Shown in pieces: positions 32,583-42,360 of a stretch of DNA of 64,000 nt. The stretch covers positions 1 through 64,000 of the forward strand of contig JAGTJM010000057.1 of the NCBI GenBank assembly GCA_020747015.1. Direction: 5' to 3'. The translations under genes and the position numbers were made by a program. This stretch comes from Pyrenochaeta sp. MPI-SDFR-AT-0127. Taxonomy: Eukaryota > Ascomycota > Dothideomycetes > Pleosporales > Cucurbitariaceae. Numbering within the stretch: the stretch's first letter is position 1; each line of letters opens with the position of its first letter. The notes under the pieces are model-generated. The model was given only the letters and a program-made list of their open reading frames with translations. It was not told the DNA's origin and ran no database searches.

Positions 32583-33033
32583 TTTTTGTATGGGTGTTTG
32601 GCAGGTGGAGGCAAGGTCGGGTAGTGGGGGCGGGGTAGCTTTGGCTCCAGCTCAAGCGTCAGGGTTCTAATGCAGGGTGGAAGACTTGTGGCAGAATTGA
32701 CAGTCTTGGGTAAGTTGAAGGTTGGGTTTACAAAGTAATGCCAGGACGATGACGTGCTTGTGTGCTGATCCCAGACAGAAGTTGAGACTGTGACGCGTTT
32801 GCGAGACAAGACAAACACCAAGCACTGGACGGGAGCCTGTCAACACTCCCCATTGATGGGCACGTGGTCACCAAGTGTGTCAGTCCATAGGCTTCCAATC
32901 TATACGTGATATAATCCTCTATGCAGAGATGTGCGCAAATCGTCAAAACACCTCCTCTATGGGCTAAGACATGGCTTTGAAAACACCCCAACGCCTCGCT
33001 CTAATGCACTCTACACGCCAATCAAATGCCCAA
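32583..33033. other. Intergenic between PITH gene and VPS20
   Basis: 451 bp: promoter of the PITH gene and 3' region of VPS20. No separate feature. Confidence 0.4.
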
Positions 33034-33780
33034 TCATGCCAACATGGGCTGCGACGCCTGCTCGGCAGCCCTCTCTCTTGCTCTTCTCGCTGCCCTGTCC
33101 TTTGCCATCTGTGCCTTCTCTTCTGGTGTAAACTGGGGCTGCCCAGCTGGCACGTTTGGTAGCGCCGGCACGCCGTTGACTTCTGCCTCGAGCGCCTCGA
33201 GCTCGTCTTCGACTTCGTCTTCGTCCTGATTTGACATCTTGTTTGCAAGGAGCTCGCTGATTTCCTGCACACATGGATGAGTAAGTGAGGGAGAATGACA
33301 GTAAAGGCGGTGGGAGAATGCGCACCTCCTGATACGCCCTCGCTTCTTCATTCTCGCCCAGCAGCTTCTCCACATTCTCTATGCCGCCCATTTCCTTGTG
33401 TATCTCCTTTAGCACTGCGGTTCCTTGCTGCAGACCATACAGAACATCCTTCTGGACCAAGGCGAACTCGACGTCGCTTGTCAGCACCTCAAGCTGTGCT
33501 AGTTGCGCATCCGTCTTGGAGAGCAGCGACTCCTGGTACTTCTTCCGCCGAAGAGCCAGCTTGGCCCTGGTCGTGTCGCCTTTGAGGAGACACTCTTTGG
33601 CAATCTCCTTCTCGCGGTCGGTGAGGACGGTGATGCGTTTCTGGTACTGTCGCAATTTGTCGCGCTGGTTCTTCATGTCCAGGATCGCCCTGCGCGGTCA
33701 GCACTGTGGCACGTGATGGAACAGAACATGCCGTACTTGTCCTGGGCAGAGATTTTATTCGAGCTGCTGGAGTTGCCCAT
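33034..33780 (-). CDS. VPS20: ESCRT-III subunit Vps20 (CHMP6)
   Basis: Three exons, 33780-33737, 33689-33326 and 33264-33034, with introns of 47 and 61 nt in matching phase; 212 residues. The short first exon begins MGNSSS, a consensus for N-myristoylation at Gly2, as in Vps20. The joined exons give the Snf7-family core beginning KAILDMKNQRDKLRQYQKRI, followed by long basic and acidic helices and an acidic C-terminal part (EDELEALEAEV) of the autoinhibitory/MIM type. Vps20 nucleates ESCRT-III on endosomes downstream of ESCRT-II. The gene is divergent from RIX7, 201 bp apart. Confidence 0.93.
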
Positions 33781-33981
33781 GTTGCTGTCGCCCCCATGAG
33801 CTCGCTGTGTCGTGCATGCGACCTGGATACGCTGCGTTGATTGACGTATGCCATACATCGGCTGGAAAGCTGCCGGCGCTAGCTTATCGATAAGCAGCGT
33901 TTGAACTTTTTTGTGGACAATCACGAGCATCAACACCAACCTCAAGTTCATAGAGACCAGGATATCTCAGTTCTTATCATA
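33781..33981. promoter_or_regulatory. Bidirectional promoter between VPS20 and RIX7, with a perfect palindrome
   Basis: 201 bp between two divergent ATGs. GCTTATCGATAAGC at 33882-33895 is a perfect 14-bp palindrome containing two overlapping GATA-like cores (TTATC/GATAA). A dimeric regulator or paired GATA factors could bind. No TATA box is seen. Confidence 0.45.
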
Positions 33982-36290
33982 ATGGTCTCAAAGGGCCGGC
34001 CAACGCTTCAGCAAGGCCTGGACCGAGAAGTCTACCAAGTTGTCCGCAAATATCTAGACGAGAAGAATGAATCGCCGCTCAAACTCCGGCTCACAGCCGT
34101 GTACGACTATATTTCACGCTCAAATTCGAGCTTAAAGAGGAGGCCGAAGAAGCAGCTCGAAGACAGCATCGACCGCGTGATTGATGTCATTCGTGAAGAC
34201 GAAAGCGGCGATGACGAGGATGAGATGGCTGAGCTTGAGGGCGACTTTGGTGGTGAAGAGAAAGAAAAGAAGGACAAGTCCATCGATTGGATGAACAGGC
34301 AAATTGTGAGCCAGTGGGCCAGCTCAGGGACAGTGACGCCCGCTGCCAATGGGGAAAAGAGCGAGAAGACCAAGAAACGAGACGGAGAAAAGACCAAGGG
34401 GGAGCGGGAGACCAAAAGACTGAAGAAGTCAGCCCCGCAGGAGTCGAAAATTGACACTACTCCGCCACAAGGTGTCACTTTGCAAGATCTTGGGGGGGTT
34501 GATAAGGTAAAAAAGCAGCTCAAAGAGCATCTGGTACTACCACTTCTTCGTCCAGATGCATACGTCGAGCGCGAAATCCCAATTCCCAGAGGTATTCTGC
34601 TCCACGGGCCCCCAGGTTGCGGCAAGACAGTGATTTGCCGAGCCTTTGCCGCAGAGATGGGAGTACCCTTCATTGAGATCCTTGGCCCATCAGTCGTCTC
34701 AGGCATGTCGGGAGAATCAGAAAAGCAGGTCAGGGAACACTTCGAGAGGGCAAAAGAGGTTGCGCCGTGTCTAATCTTTATCGACGAGATTGATGTCATT
34801 GCGCCAAAGAGGGACACTGCCCAAAGCCAAATGGAGAAGCGCATCGTGGCACAACTCCTCATCTCTATGGACAGTCTTGCCATGGAAGGCAATGACGGTA
34901 AACCTGTAATCGTTCTTGCAGCAACGAACCGCCCCGATAGCCTGGATCCTGCACTTCGGCGCGGTGGTCGATTCGACACAGAAATTAGCATGGGAGTTCC
35001 CAATGAGTCTATGCGAGAGATGATTTTGAAAGCATTGACAAGACGACCCAAACTATCCACCGATGTCGACTTCAGTATACTAGCCAAGAAGACGGCAGGC
35101 TTTGTCGGTGCGGACTTGAAGGACTTGGTGAGCAAGGCAGGCACATGGTCCATGGATCAATACCGAGAAGCGCTGGAGAGACAAGCGGCAGATGCGGCAG
35201 TGGAAATGGAAGTAGACGAGAAGGTAGTCTCTGAAGATCAGTCCATTGCTCGGTTGATCGGCAGATTACGAAATTCAGAAATGGCTGAACCGCCAGGTTT
35301 TGAGGACACAATGATTACAATGGCAGCGTTCCAAGCAGTGCTGCCTACAATCACACCTTCATCAAAGCGAGAAGGCTTCGCGACTGTGCCAGATACAACA
35401 TGGCGAGATGTTGGCGCGCTCGAGGGCGTACGAGACGAACTGGAGATGGCTATTGTCGAACCGATTCAGAACCCTGAACGATACGCCAAAGTGGGTATCT
35501 CAGCGCCTACTGGGGTTCTGCTTTGGGGGCCTCCTGGCTGTGGCAAGACGCTATTGGCAAAGGCTGTGGCCGCAGAATCAAAAGCAAACTTTATCAGTGT
35601 CAAGGGTCCCGAGTTGTTGAACAAGGTGAGTCTACTTATATTTCTCTCTATCAGATGGGCCAGCATGCATTCTGGCTCTGGAAAATCTCTGTGGCATTTT
35701 GCATCTATCTAACGCTGTACTAGTACGTTGGAGAGTCCGAACGTGCCCTTCGCCAAGTCTTCATGCGCGCCCGCTCCTCTGTTCCTTGCGTAATCTTTTT
35801 CGATGAACTGGATGCTCTAGTCCCCAAACGCTCCACTGAGCTCCACGAAGCATCTGCCCGTGTCGTGAACACACTTCTCACCGAACTCGACGGTCTCAGC
35901 ATGCGTGAAGGAATCTACTTGATTGCAGCGACAAATCGCCCTGAAATGATTGATGAGGCCATGCTGCGCCCAGGCCGGTTGGAAACTTTATTATACGTGG
36001 AATTGCCAAAACCAGAAGAGCGCGTGGATATCCTCAAGGCGCTGATCCGCCAGCGCGGCGTTATTAGCGCGGAGCTCGCTCAGATTGGGAGAAGAGAGGA
36101 ATGCAACAATTTTAGTGGTGCAGATTTGGAAAGTTTGTTGCGCAAAGCCGGGCAGCACGCCCTACGGCGGCGCTCTGATGTGGTTGAGGAGATTGATTTT
36201 GTAGAGGCTGCTCGGAACATCAAGCCATCTGTGGGCGATATCAGGAAGTATGAGAAGCTGAGAGAGCGGTTCGAAACGAAGCTTTGGTAG
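33982..36290 (+). CDS. RIX7: Ribosome-biogenesis AAA-ATPase Rix7 (NVL orthologue)
   Basis: Two exons, 33982-35625 and 35724-36290, across a 98-nt intron (GTGAGT to CTAG); 736 residues. The N-terminal part (1-160) has a helical nucleolin-binding-like region, then acidic and Lys-rich stretches with nuclear-localisation character (KKRDGEK, KRLKK). D1 has Walker A at 209-216 (GPPGCGKT) and Walker B LIFIDEID at 264-271. D2 has Walker A at 516-523 and, after the intron, FFDELDAL plus the arginine-finger region. The two domains and N-terminus are typical of Rix7/NVL, which extracts assembly factors from pre-60S particles in the nucleolus. The intron falls directly between the D2 P-loop and sensor region. 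Confidence 0.94.
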
Positions 36291-36371
36291 AGGCTGAGGG
36301 CCTTTAGCATTCGATGTAACATTTAGAGAAGAAGTGGCGAGAATTTTGGGGGCGCCCACTGGACGTCGCCA

Positions 36372-36773
36372 TTAACTGCCGAGCAAAACTAATTCGGGCT
36401 CTCGACGCTTGAATAGCCGTTTGAACCATCCTAATATCTTTTTTTCGTTGCTTTGATCACTCCCATGTGACTCGCGACGAGTCGATGGCTCCGAGCTAAT
36501 GGCTCCTTCGTGCAGCTCCATTACTATTGTTGCACCATAGCGCTGGTGTATGACATTTGCATAAATAGCAATCAAGTCCGCAACCCTCTCTTCACCCTGG
36601 CATTCGAAGCACTTTGCGGAGTTCTGGCTGTGCTTGTATCGCAGCTTATAGCGCCGACACGCTCGGCCTGTTTGTGGAAGACGGTCGGACGGGATGATGA
36701 CGCTACAATAGCGCCAGCAATGGAGTTGCGTGTGGCCGCAGCGGCGGAAGCGGCGTTGGGTTTCGATGCACAT
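36372..36773 (-). CDS. Small Cys-rich hypothetical protein
   Basis: 133 residues, ATG at 36773. The first 60 residues carry spaced cysteines and histidine (RRCGHTQLHCWRYC, then GRACRRYK and KCFECQG) that could bind zinc. The C-terminal tail is basic with KKILGWFKRLFKRRE, an amphipathic segment. I do not recognise a named family. It ends 81 bp from the RIX7 stop on the opposite strand, a tail-to-tail arrangement. The ordered cysteines and a well-placed ATG support a real gene. Confidence 0.5.
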   Translation of the reverse strand: MCIETQRRFRRCGHTQLHCWRYCSVIIPSDRLPQTGRACRRYKLRYKHSQNSAKCFECQGEERVADLIAIYANVIHQRYGATIVMELHEGAISSEPSTRRESHGSDQSNEKKILGWFKRLFKRREPELVLLGS

Positions 36774-37577
36774 GGTAGATGGTGTTAAGTGTTCCGAGTG
36801 TGGAGATAGTTGTAGGCGCGATGAATGGAGTGCAATTTGATTGCAGGTGCAGTTGACTGTGATGAGTTGATGCTGATTTGAAGAGAGCGGGCGAGAGCTG
36901 GATATTTATATAGACAAGACACAATTAGCGTGTGTCGGCTCTGCCTCGTTACTATGAGTGAAATACGTGCGCTGCTTTCACTGCTGCCTGCGGAGTAAAG
37001 ATGGCCATTTGCTTACATCAGGGAGTGAAAAAAGAGTAGTCTGTGTGGCTACACATGGGTGAAGATAGCAGCACATCCTCATCATGATTGCCGTCGGATT
37101 GAACTGCCCAGTGTCTTGATTGTTGATCAAGCGATATATACCTCCAAGCGTTGTTTAACAAGACTCCTCATGATACATCCTCATTGTAGACTGATATGTT
37201 TAGCAGCTAGACGCATTCCCCTCTATTTCGGATCTTCCACACCTCTGATCTGAGTATTGCTGGGAATATAGGAGTGGTTCTAAATGCTGTTGGGATCAAC
37301 TCATGCCAAAAGCAAAGTGCTAGTTGACAGAAGTACGTCTTGTCATGCCAAATCCTGGATGAATATTGCCTTTCTGAGACGTTCAGGTAAATGTGTCGAT
37401 TGCAGTGGTCTAATAAGGAGAAAGGGGCCGGACCAGTCACGTCTCAGGTAGTGCAAGAATGACGTACGAGAGAATGGTGCTAATACAAACATGGTGGATT
37501 GTCTAAACTCATCACGTATCTCAACATCTATCAACTATAAAACATCAAACATCAAACATCAAACATTACCATATCTT
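36774..37577. other. Intergenic with a short tandem repeat
   Basis: No gene seen. At about 37541-37567 the unit AAACATC (in phase CATCAAA) is repeated about three to four times, just 3' of the next gene. Confidence 0.5.
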
Positions 37578-38315
37578 TCAATACTTCTCAAAATATCCCT
37601 CGTCATTCACCCCTAGCGTGCCCAAACCTCTCGGCCCATCTTTGTTAAAGGCACTCTCGGGCACACCCATAATGATGGCTTGCCGCGCCCCAAACGCAGC
37701 GCCCGGCTCATCGTCATCTACAGGGACTGTTAGATCGCCCTCTGCATCACCTGCACCTTCGCCTTCCCATTTGAGGAACTTTTCGAACGCGGTGGTGCCC
37801 CTGATGCTTCCCGTCTTGTCATAGCGAGCAATCATAGAGCGCATGTCGAGGATCGCTTTAGCACAGAGTTTACAGACTTTCATTTCGCGACTGACATGCG
37901 TGCGTTTTGTTGGATCTGCACATTTCACGGCGGCGAGTTGATGGTCTGGTAGGGTCGAGTAATCCAGCGCCGTCGTTGGTGCGTAGGTGGCTGGCGTAAA
38001 TGAGCCATATGTGGAGGTTGAGGACCGCGGTGTCGCGGTGCCCGAGGGGCCAGAAATGGCGCGTCGGGAGGATGACGACGACGATGCATTTGTTGAAGAC
38101 CGCGATAAAGTGGTACTTAGCGAAAAGAACCGCCGCGTCGATGAAGCACGCTTTGGCGGCGCAAAATTCGCAACTGGTGGAGAAAGCGGAGGAGAGTTTG
38201 GTCCGCGCAGATCATTCAGTCGCTGAAGAGCGCGGTCGCAGAGCGTCCATGGATGAGTGTGCGACTCGCCGATATGTCCGCAGCCGTTGTGCTGCGTGTA
38301 ATTGTGGTAACACAT
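37578..38315 (-). CDS. Hypothetical fungal protein with Cys/His N-terminus and Ser-rich linker
   Basis: 245 residues from the ATG at 38315, which opens MCYHNYTQHNGCGH, a start often seen on small uncharacterised Pezizomycotina proteins. Further Cys and His (ESHTHPWTLC) suggest a zinc-binding N-terminus. Residues about 50-125 are Ser/Pro-rich and probably disordered. A second conserved-looking part has a Cys pair (VCKLC) followed by an acidic stretch and a C-terminus ending EGYFEKY. No function can be assigned. The frame extends 40 codons upstream, but without an ATG. Confidence 0.55.
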   Translation of the reverse strand: MCYHNYTQHNGCGHIGESHTHPWTLCDRALQRLNDLRGPNSPPLSPPVANFAPPKRASSTRRFFSLSTTLSRSSTNASSSSSSRRAISGPSGTATPRSSTSTYGSFTPATYAPTTALDYSTLPDHQLAAVKCADPTKRTHVSREMKVCKLCAKAILDMRSMIARYDKTGSIRGTTAFEKFLKWEGEGAGDAEGDLTVPVDDDEPGAAFGARQAIIMGVPESAFNKDGPRGLGTLGVNDEGYFEKY

Positions 38316-40123
38316 GTTGTCCGCCTCGCTGTCGATCAATAACGGCTCGTGGAGCGGCTGCGATGACGTAGTGTTCCGGGTATGCGGCTGTTTCGCGCAG
38401 CGGAGCCTTATGCAGGGCTCGATAGGGCTGGGCAACGGTTGTGGAGAAGACCCTGAGCTAAAGAAGGCTCAAGTTTGCAATGGCTCGAGTGAACGTATGC
38501 AACACCTGACCGTGAATATGAAAAGGGAAGAACCATGGCCTCCAGTTGTGACTGTTTATTGCCAAGATTTAAAAGGAGTCTCTGCCTTGTTTGCCTCGGT
38601 GATATGCGGTGAAGGATTGGCACAGGGATCGTAATCGTCACGTGTCGTCTACGACGTGGCAGTCGGCTTGACAGGGATGGCTAGTGTTGGGAATCATCAA
38701 AACATTGTGCGGCCCCCTTGCAACATGAGCTGGGGCATGTCAAGATGGGAAAAGACGGTGTCAGCGCGTCCTCCATGTTTATTTCTATCGAACTAACAGC
38801 AGAACGCGTTCTCAACCATGCAAAAATATTCATTCGAGGCACGTATTGATCGTGGCAGGTCAGGGGCGCCCCTTTTACAGCTAGGGCCTCAAATCGGCTT
38901 TACGTTTTAACGTGGACAAGTATGTTCATGCGCAAATTGGACTCAGGTTGGGACAAGGTGGTATGCTAAAGGTTCGCGAACATGGCTGACCAAAACAGGA
39001 ACCTTACTTCTCTGACCCCCTTGCAGGACTAAAAATGTAAATTGAGCGAGCATCAAAATGCATCTTTGTGGAGCTCGATTCGCGGCAACGGACATTCGGG
39101 ACCGAGTAATGAGGTGCTTCGGCTTGATATTTCTAGATGATCTAATTCTAGGTCTTACCGTTATGTGGACCCGTGGAATGACCGTTATCTGGTACCGTTT
39201 AACAATCTGGTCTACAAGCAAATCCAGCAACCCTCACCGCAGTAAGGTATCATATATTAGCGTCGCGAGCGAATTCTATACACACCAAAGACTGTAAGTC
39301 TCTTCCGTGGCCTTTTGATATGTCAATTCGCTGTGGTTGAAATCAATGCCAAGATTTGACAAAGCGCCAAAGTCCCCGCAAAACCTGCGTCTCCAACTAC
39401 ATTTATTGGCTTACGCTCTATTGGGGCGCTCTATTGGTCGACTAGAACTGCGACAGGTATACGCAAAGCTCGCTGGGTTGATATGTAGTATGACAAGGCA
39501 TGCGAGTATCAGACTGAGTCTGCGCACTTTCCCTCGATGCAAAAGTTCGTTTGACAGAAGGGATGATATTATTTCCCTAATGCAAATCAATAAACAGATA
39601 CTTGCACAGTGTGTATATTGAAATGGTGCCCTAGAAATTGTCTATTTAGTATAGAGTAGCCCAAGGCCGAGTCAAATAGCGAGAGCTAGTGTCTCGAACT
39701 AAATTTGACACAGAAGTTTTGACGCGTCAAAGGCCATAAGCAGGCCATTACATGTACAAACCAAACACCTCTCCTCAAGCTATCAACATTCTGGTCGTCT
39801 CATCATGTCTAATTGGCCTACGCCGCAATCCACTTACCAAGAATGCCTCACCATAAATCCTGAAACGCTCAGCTACCAAATAGGTAATTCTCAAATGCTT
39901 CCAACTTTCTTCAACAAGCCTTGAAAGAGTCAAGTCTAGCACAGTGCGTCTGATTAGCAACAGTTCTTCAACAATCAATTTTTACAGCTTATACGCTTGA
40001 TAAATACTTCTTTAAGAGCGACTTTCGGATGATCAACTCCCTTGACTTTTCGGAGACCGTGAGTAGCTAGGATTGCAGGATACCAAACATTGACCCACAA
40101 AGCACGGGTTCTATACCGCAGAG
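38316..40123. other. Intergenic, no gene seen
   Basis: 1.8 kb with only unremarkable short frames (for example 39058-39297 and 39337-39621), none with a motif or splice signals that chain. Confidence 0.4.
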
Positions 40124-40964
40124 CTAACAAGTTCTGGCTCTGGAACAGAGAATAAAAAACCCAAGAAACTCCACACCATAACAAAACAGAGAATCCAAGA
40201 AGAAAGCAAAAATGAGCGTGAATTTCAATCCTAAAAAGAGTGAAGGGGTCTTCAGGAGAAGTGAGTTTGCCATAAAGTAGTTGAATTCCACTAAACCATA
40301 GCAGATTATTGAGAGATATGTCCAGGACGAGGACGACTGGCTCAAACTTGTGACTGAAGTAAACGTAGAAGTTGTAGATTTCGATGAGGTGGACGAAATT
40401 TGTATCGAAGAGGATGAATAAGTGGTGGGCGAAATTGGTAAAGATGAGGATACAGCGTTGCAGTTACCAAATTCAGGCTGACAGCCAGTTCCGCAATAAT
40501 CCTTTGTTAACCCACTGTTGCTTGTCAGCGTTGCTTTATTACAACATTGCACGCCTAGCTTACCAGTAACTATACTAGCCGCAATAGTTTCCCCAACTTG
40601 AACCCAAGCACATCATTCCCACGGGAGAAGCATTGTAAGCGTGCCCGCATCTCGCATTTGTAGAGGCTTTCCGTATTGCTGAAGGGGTCGCAGAACTAAT
40701 GGAAGTTTGCAGCGTGGTGCTGCTGGGTTTTATCGAAGATGACGCTGGGCCTGAGCATTTCCCATGTCCTGACTGGCAACCCTTTCCGCAGTACGCACTC
40801 GTGCTGCCACAGTAATTCTATTGGGAATAGCATTTACCATACCGGCTCCCTTGACAAGTGAGGCCAAAGTCAGCACTGTAGCGTCCATTCTTGCTCACTT
40901 GCAAGGCACCAGTAACGGGAAACGCTACGATAGCCCAAAGGGCGCAAAGAAATGTAAAATGCAT
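40124..40964 (-). pseudogene. CBM18 chitin-binding secreted protein, inactivated by RIP-type mutations
   Basis: ATG at 40964 opens a clear signal peptide (HFTFLCALWAIVAFPVTG). Two CBM18 (hevein-like) modules follow, the second split by a 49-nt GT-AG intron (40515-40563), then a Ser/Thr-rich tail. Each module has a TAG stop: 40818-40820 in the first and 40575-40577 in the second. In both, one Cys of the conserved Cys-Cys pair reads TAT (Tyr). Stops from CAG or TGG, and TGT to TAT, are all CpA-to-TpA changes on one strand or the other, the signature of RIP. Apart from these the frame is preserved. Intact versions bind chitin, often shielding hyphae from host chitinases. Two intact relatives lie 12-15 kb downstream. 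Confidence 0.8.
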
Positions 40965-42360
40965 GATTTTGAAAGCAGTGAGCAAGCAAATGAGAAGGAG
41001 CGACTGATTAGAGACACATGTGATTGCATGAGGCTCAATTAATCTCCCGAGTATGATCAGATGAGAGGGGCGCTATCTCCTACAGCACCGAGAACTCACT
41101 ATTATGCAATGCTCATACCGAAATGCGCCAGTCGAAGAAGACTTTCATTGCGACGGAACAGCATAAATCACCGGTAATAATTGATGGGACCTTGGGATTT
41201 GTAAGTCGACCGCTACGATTCTTAACGGTTTGAATTCAAGCTTATTTCATCCTGAAGATGATTCCAAGAGAACGGCGTAGATCCAGACTCTATACATCGA
41301 GCGGCTTTTGTGTAGGAGATGGCCATGCGAGTATCTGGTGCAAGACGCTTCTCTCAGACTATGTCGAGAACTCGGTAAGACAAGTGATAACTCTTGGGCA
41401 GAAGAGTATATCGAGAAACAAATGATTGATAGTGCAGCTTCGCTCCTCGCTATGTGGCGAGCCCTGGTAAAACAGGCAGATCTTACCGACTTAAAGGAGA
41501 AAAGAGAGCAGGATCCTGTCAATAGTCAAACGTGGAGGCTGCGCTATTATAGCCATACCGCTGTAGCACCAAAGTCCCCGTCATTGACGTCCGACGTATC
41601 ATTACTAAGTTTCTACTGTGGTCAAAGTTGAAAACCCTGGCCCCAGCCTTTTAAAAGAACTATGTTTCGACAAAGTCCAATGAATCCTGGAAATATCAAT
41701 GACTCAAATTCGAAAAGTGCCTACAAGCAGGCCATAATCTTCGAACGCTGGTACGACCCGTAACCTGGGTACAGATTGATTGCGCATCAAAAGGTTTCGT
41801 TCCCAGAAGAAGCTAGGGAATTACTCTCACTATGAGGGCCTGTACTCATACGCACTGGCTTGGTCAAGATTTCAAGAGCAGCGAACGATGCCTTCTCTTA
41901 TCAGACAGAATGCAACATGTCACAAGCCCAATACCTCATCCGTATGCGCAGTGACCAAGCTTGCTCGTGTTTATTGGTGGTACTGCAAAGTAAGCCGCGC
42001 TGCGACAGTTCTTATACCATCAAGAAACGAACCGATAGGATGGATGGACCCTGCTCTCATGCTGCCTGTTCATTCGCCTTACAATGCGGCATCATCGCGA
42101 AACCGGGGAGTGTACCCAATCGGCATAAGTCTTGTACAACATGTTGTTGACCGGTTTCTACTTTGTCCTATGATGCGCCAGTAGGATTTCGGGGCGACCT
42201 TGCGCACGATGATAAGGCTGTATAAAAGCCGTCTGCCTAAATTGGCCTATTCCATAGGCCGTCACCCACCAGTTTTCCTTGCCAGCCATTTTTTAGCCTC
42301 ACTTTCCTCAATATTCTATTTCATCGTTGAGTGAACGAAAATTACGGTTCTTTTGTAAAC
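40965..42360. other. Intergenic, no supported gene
   Basis: 1.4 kb. The frame at 41308-41631 (plus) reads partly like protein but has no motif and no in-phase continuation, so I leave it uncalled. Confidence 0.4.

Noticed and set aside
34107..35153. 348-codon minus-strand frame
   Set aside because: It is the antisense shadow of RIX7 and carries no motif.
41308..41631. Plus-strand ORF of 107 codons
   Set aside because: Reads partly like protein but lacks any domain or exon continuation; insufficient support.
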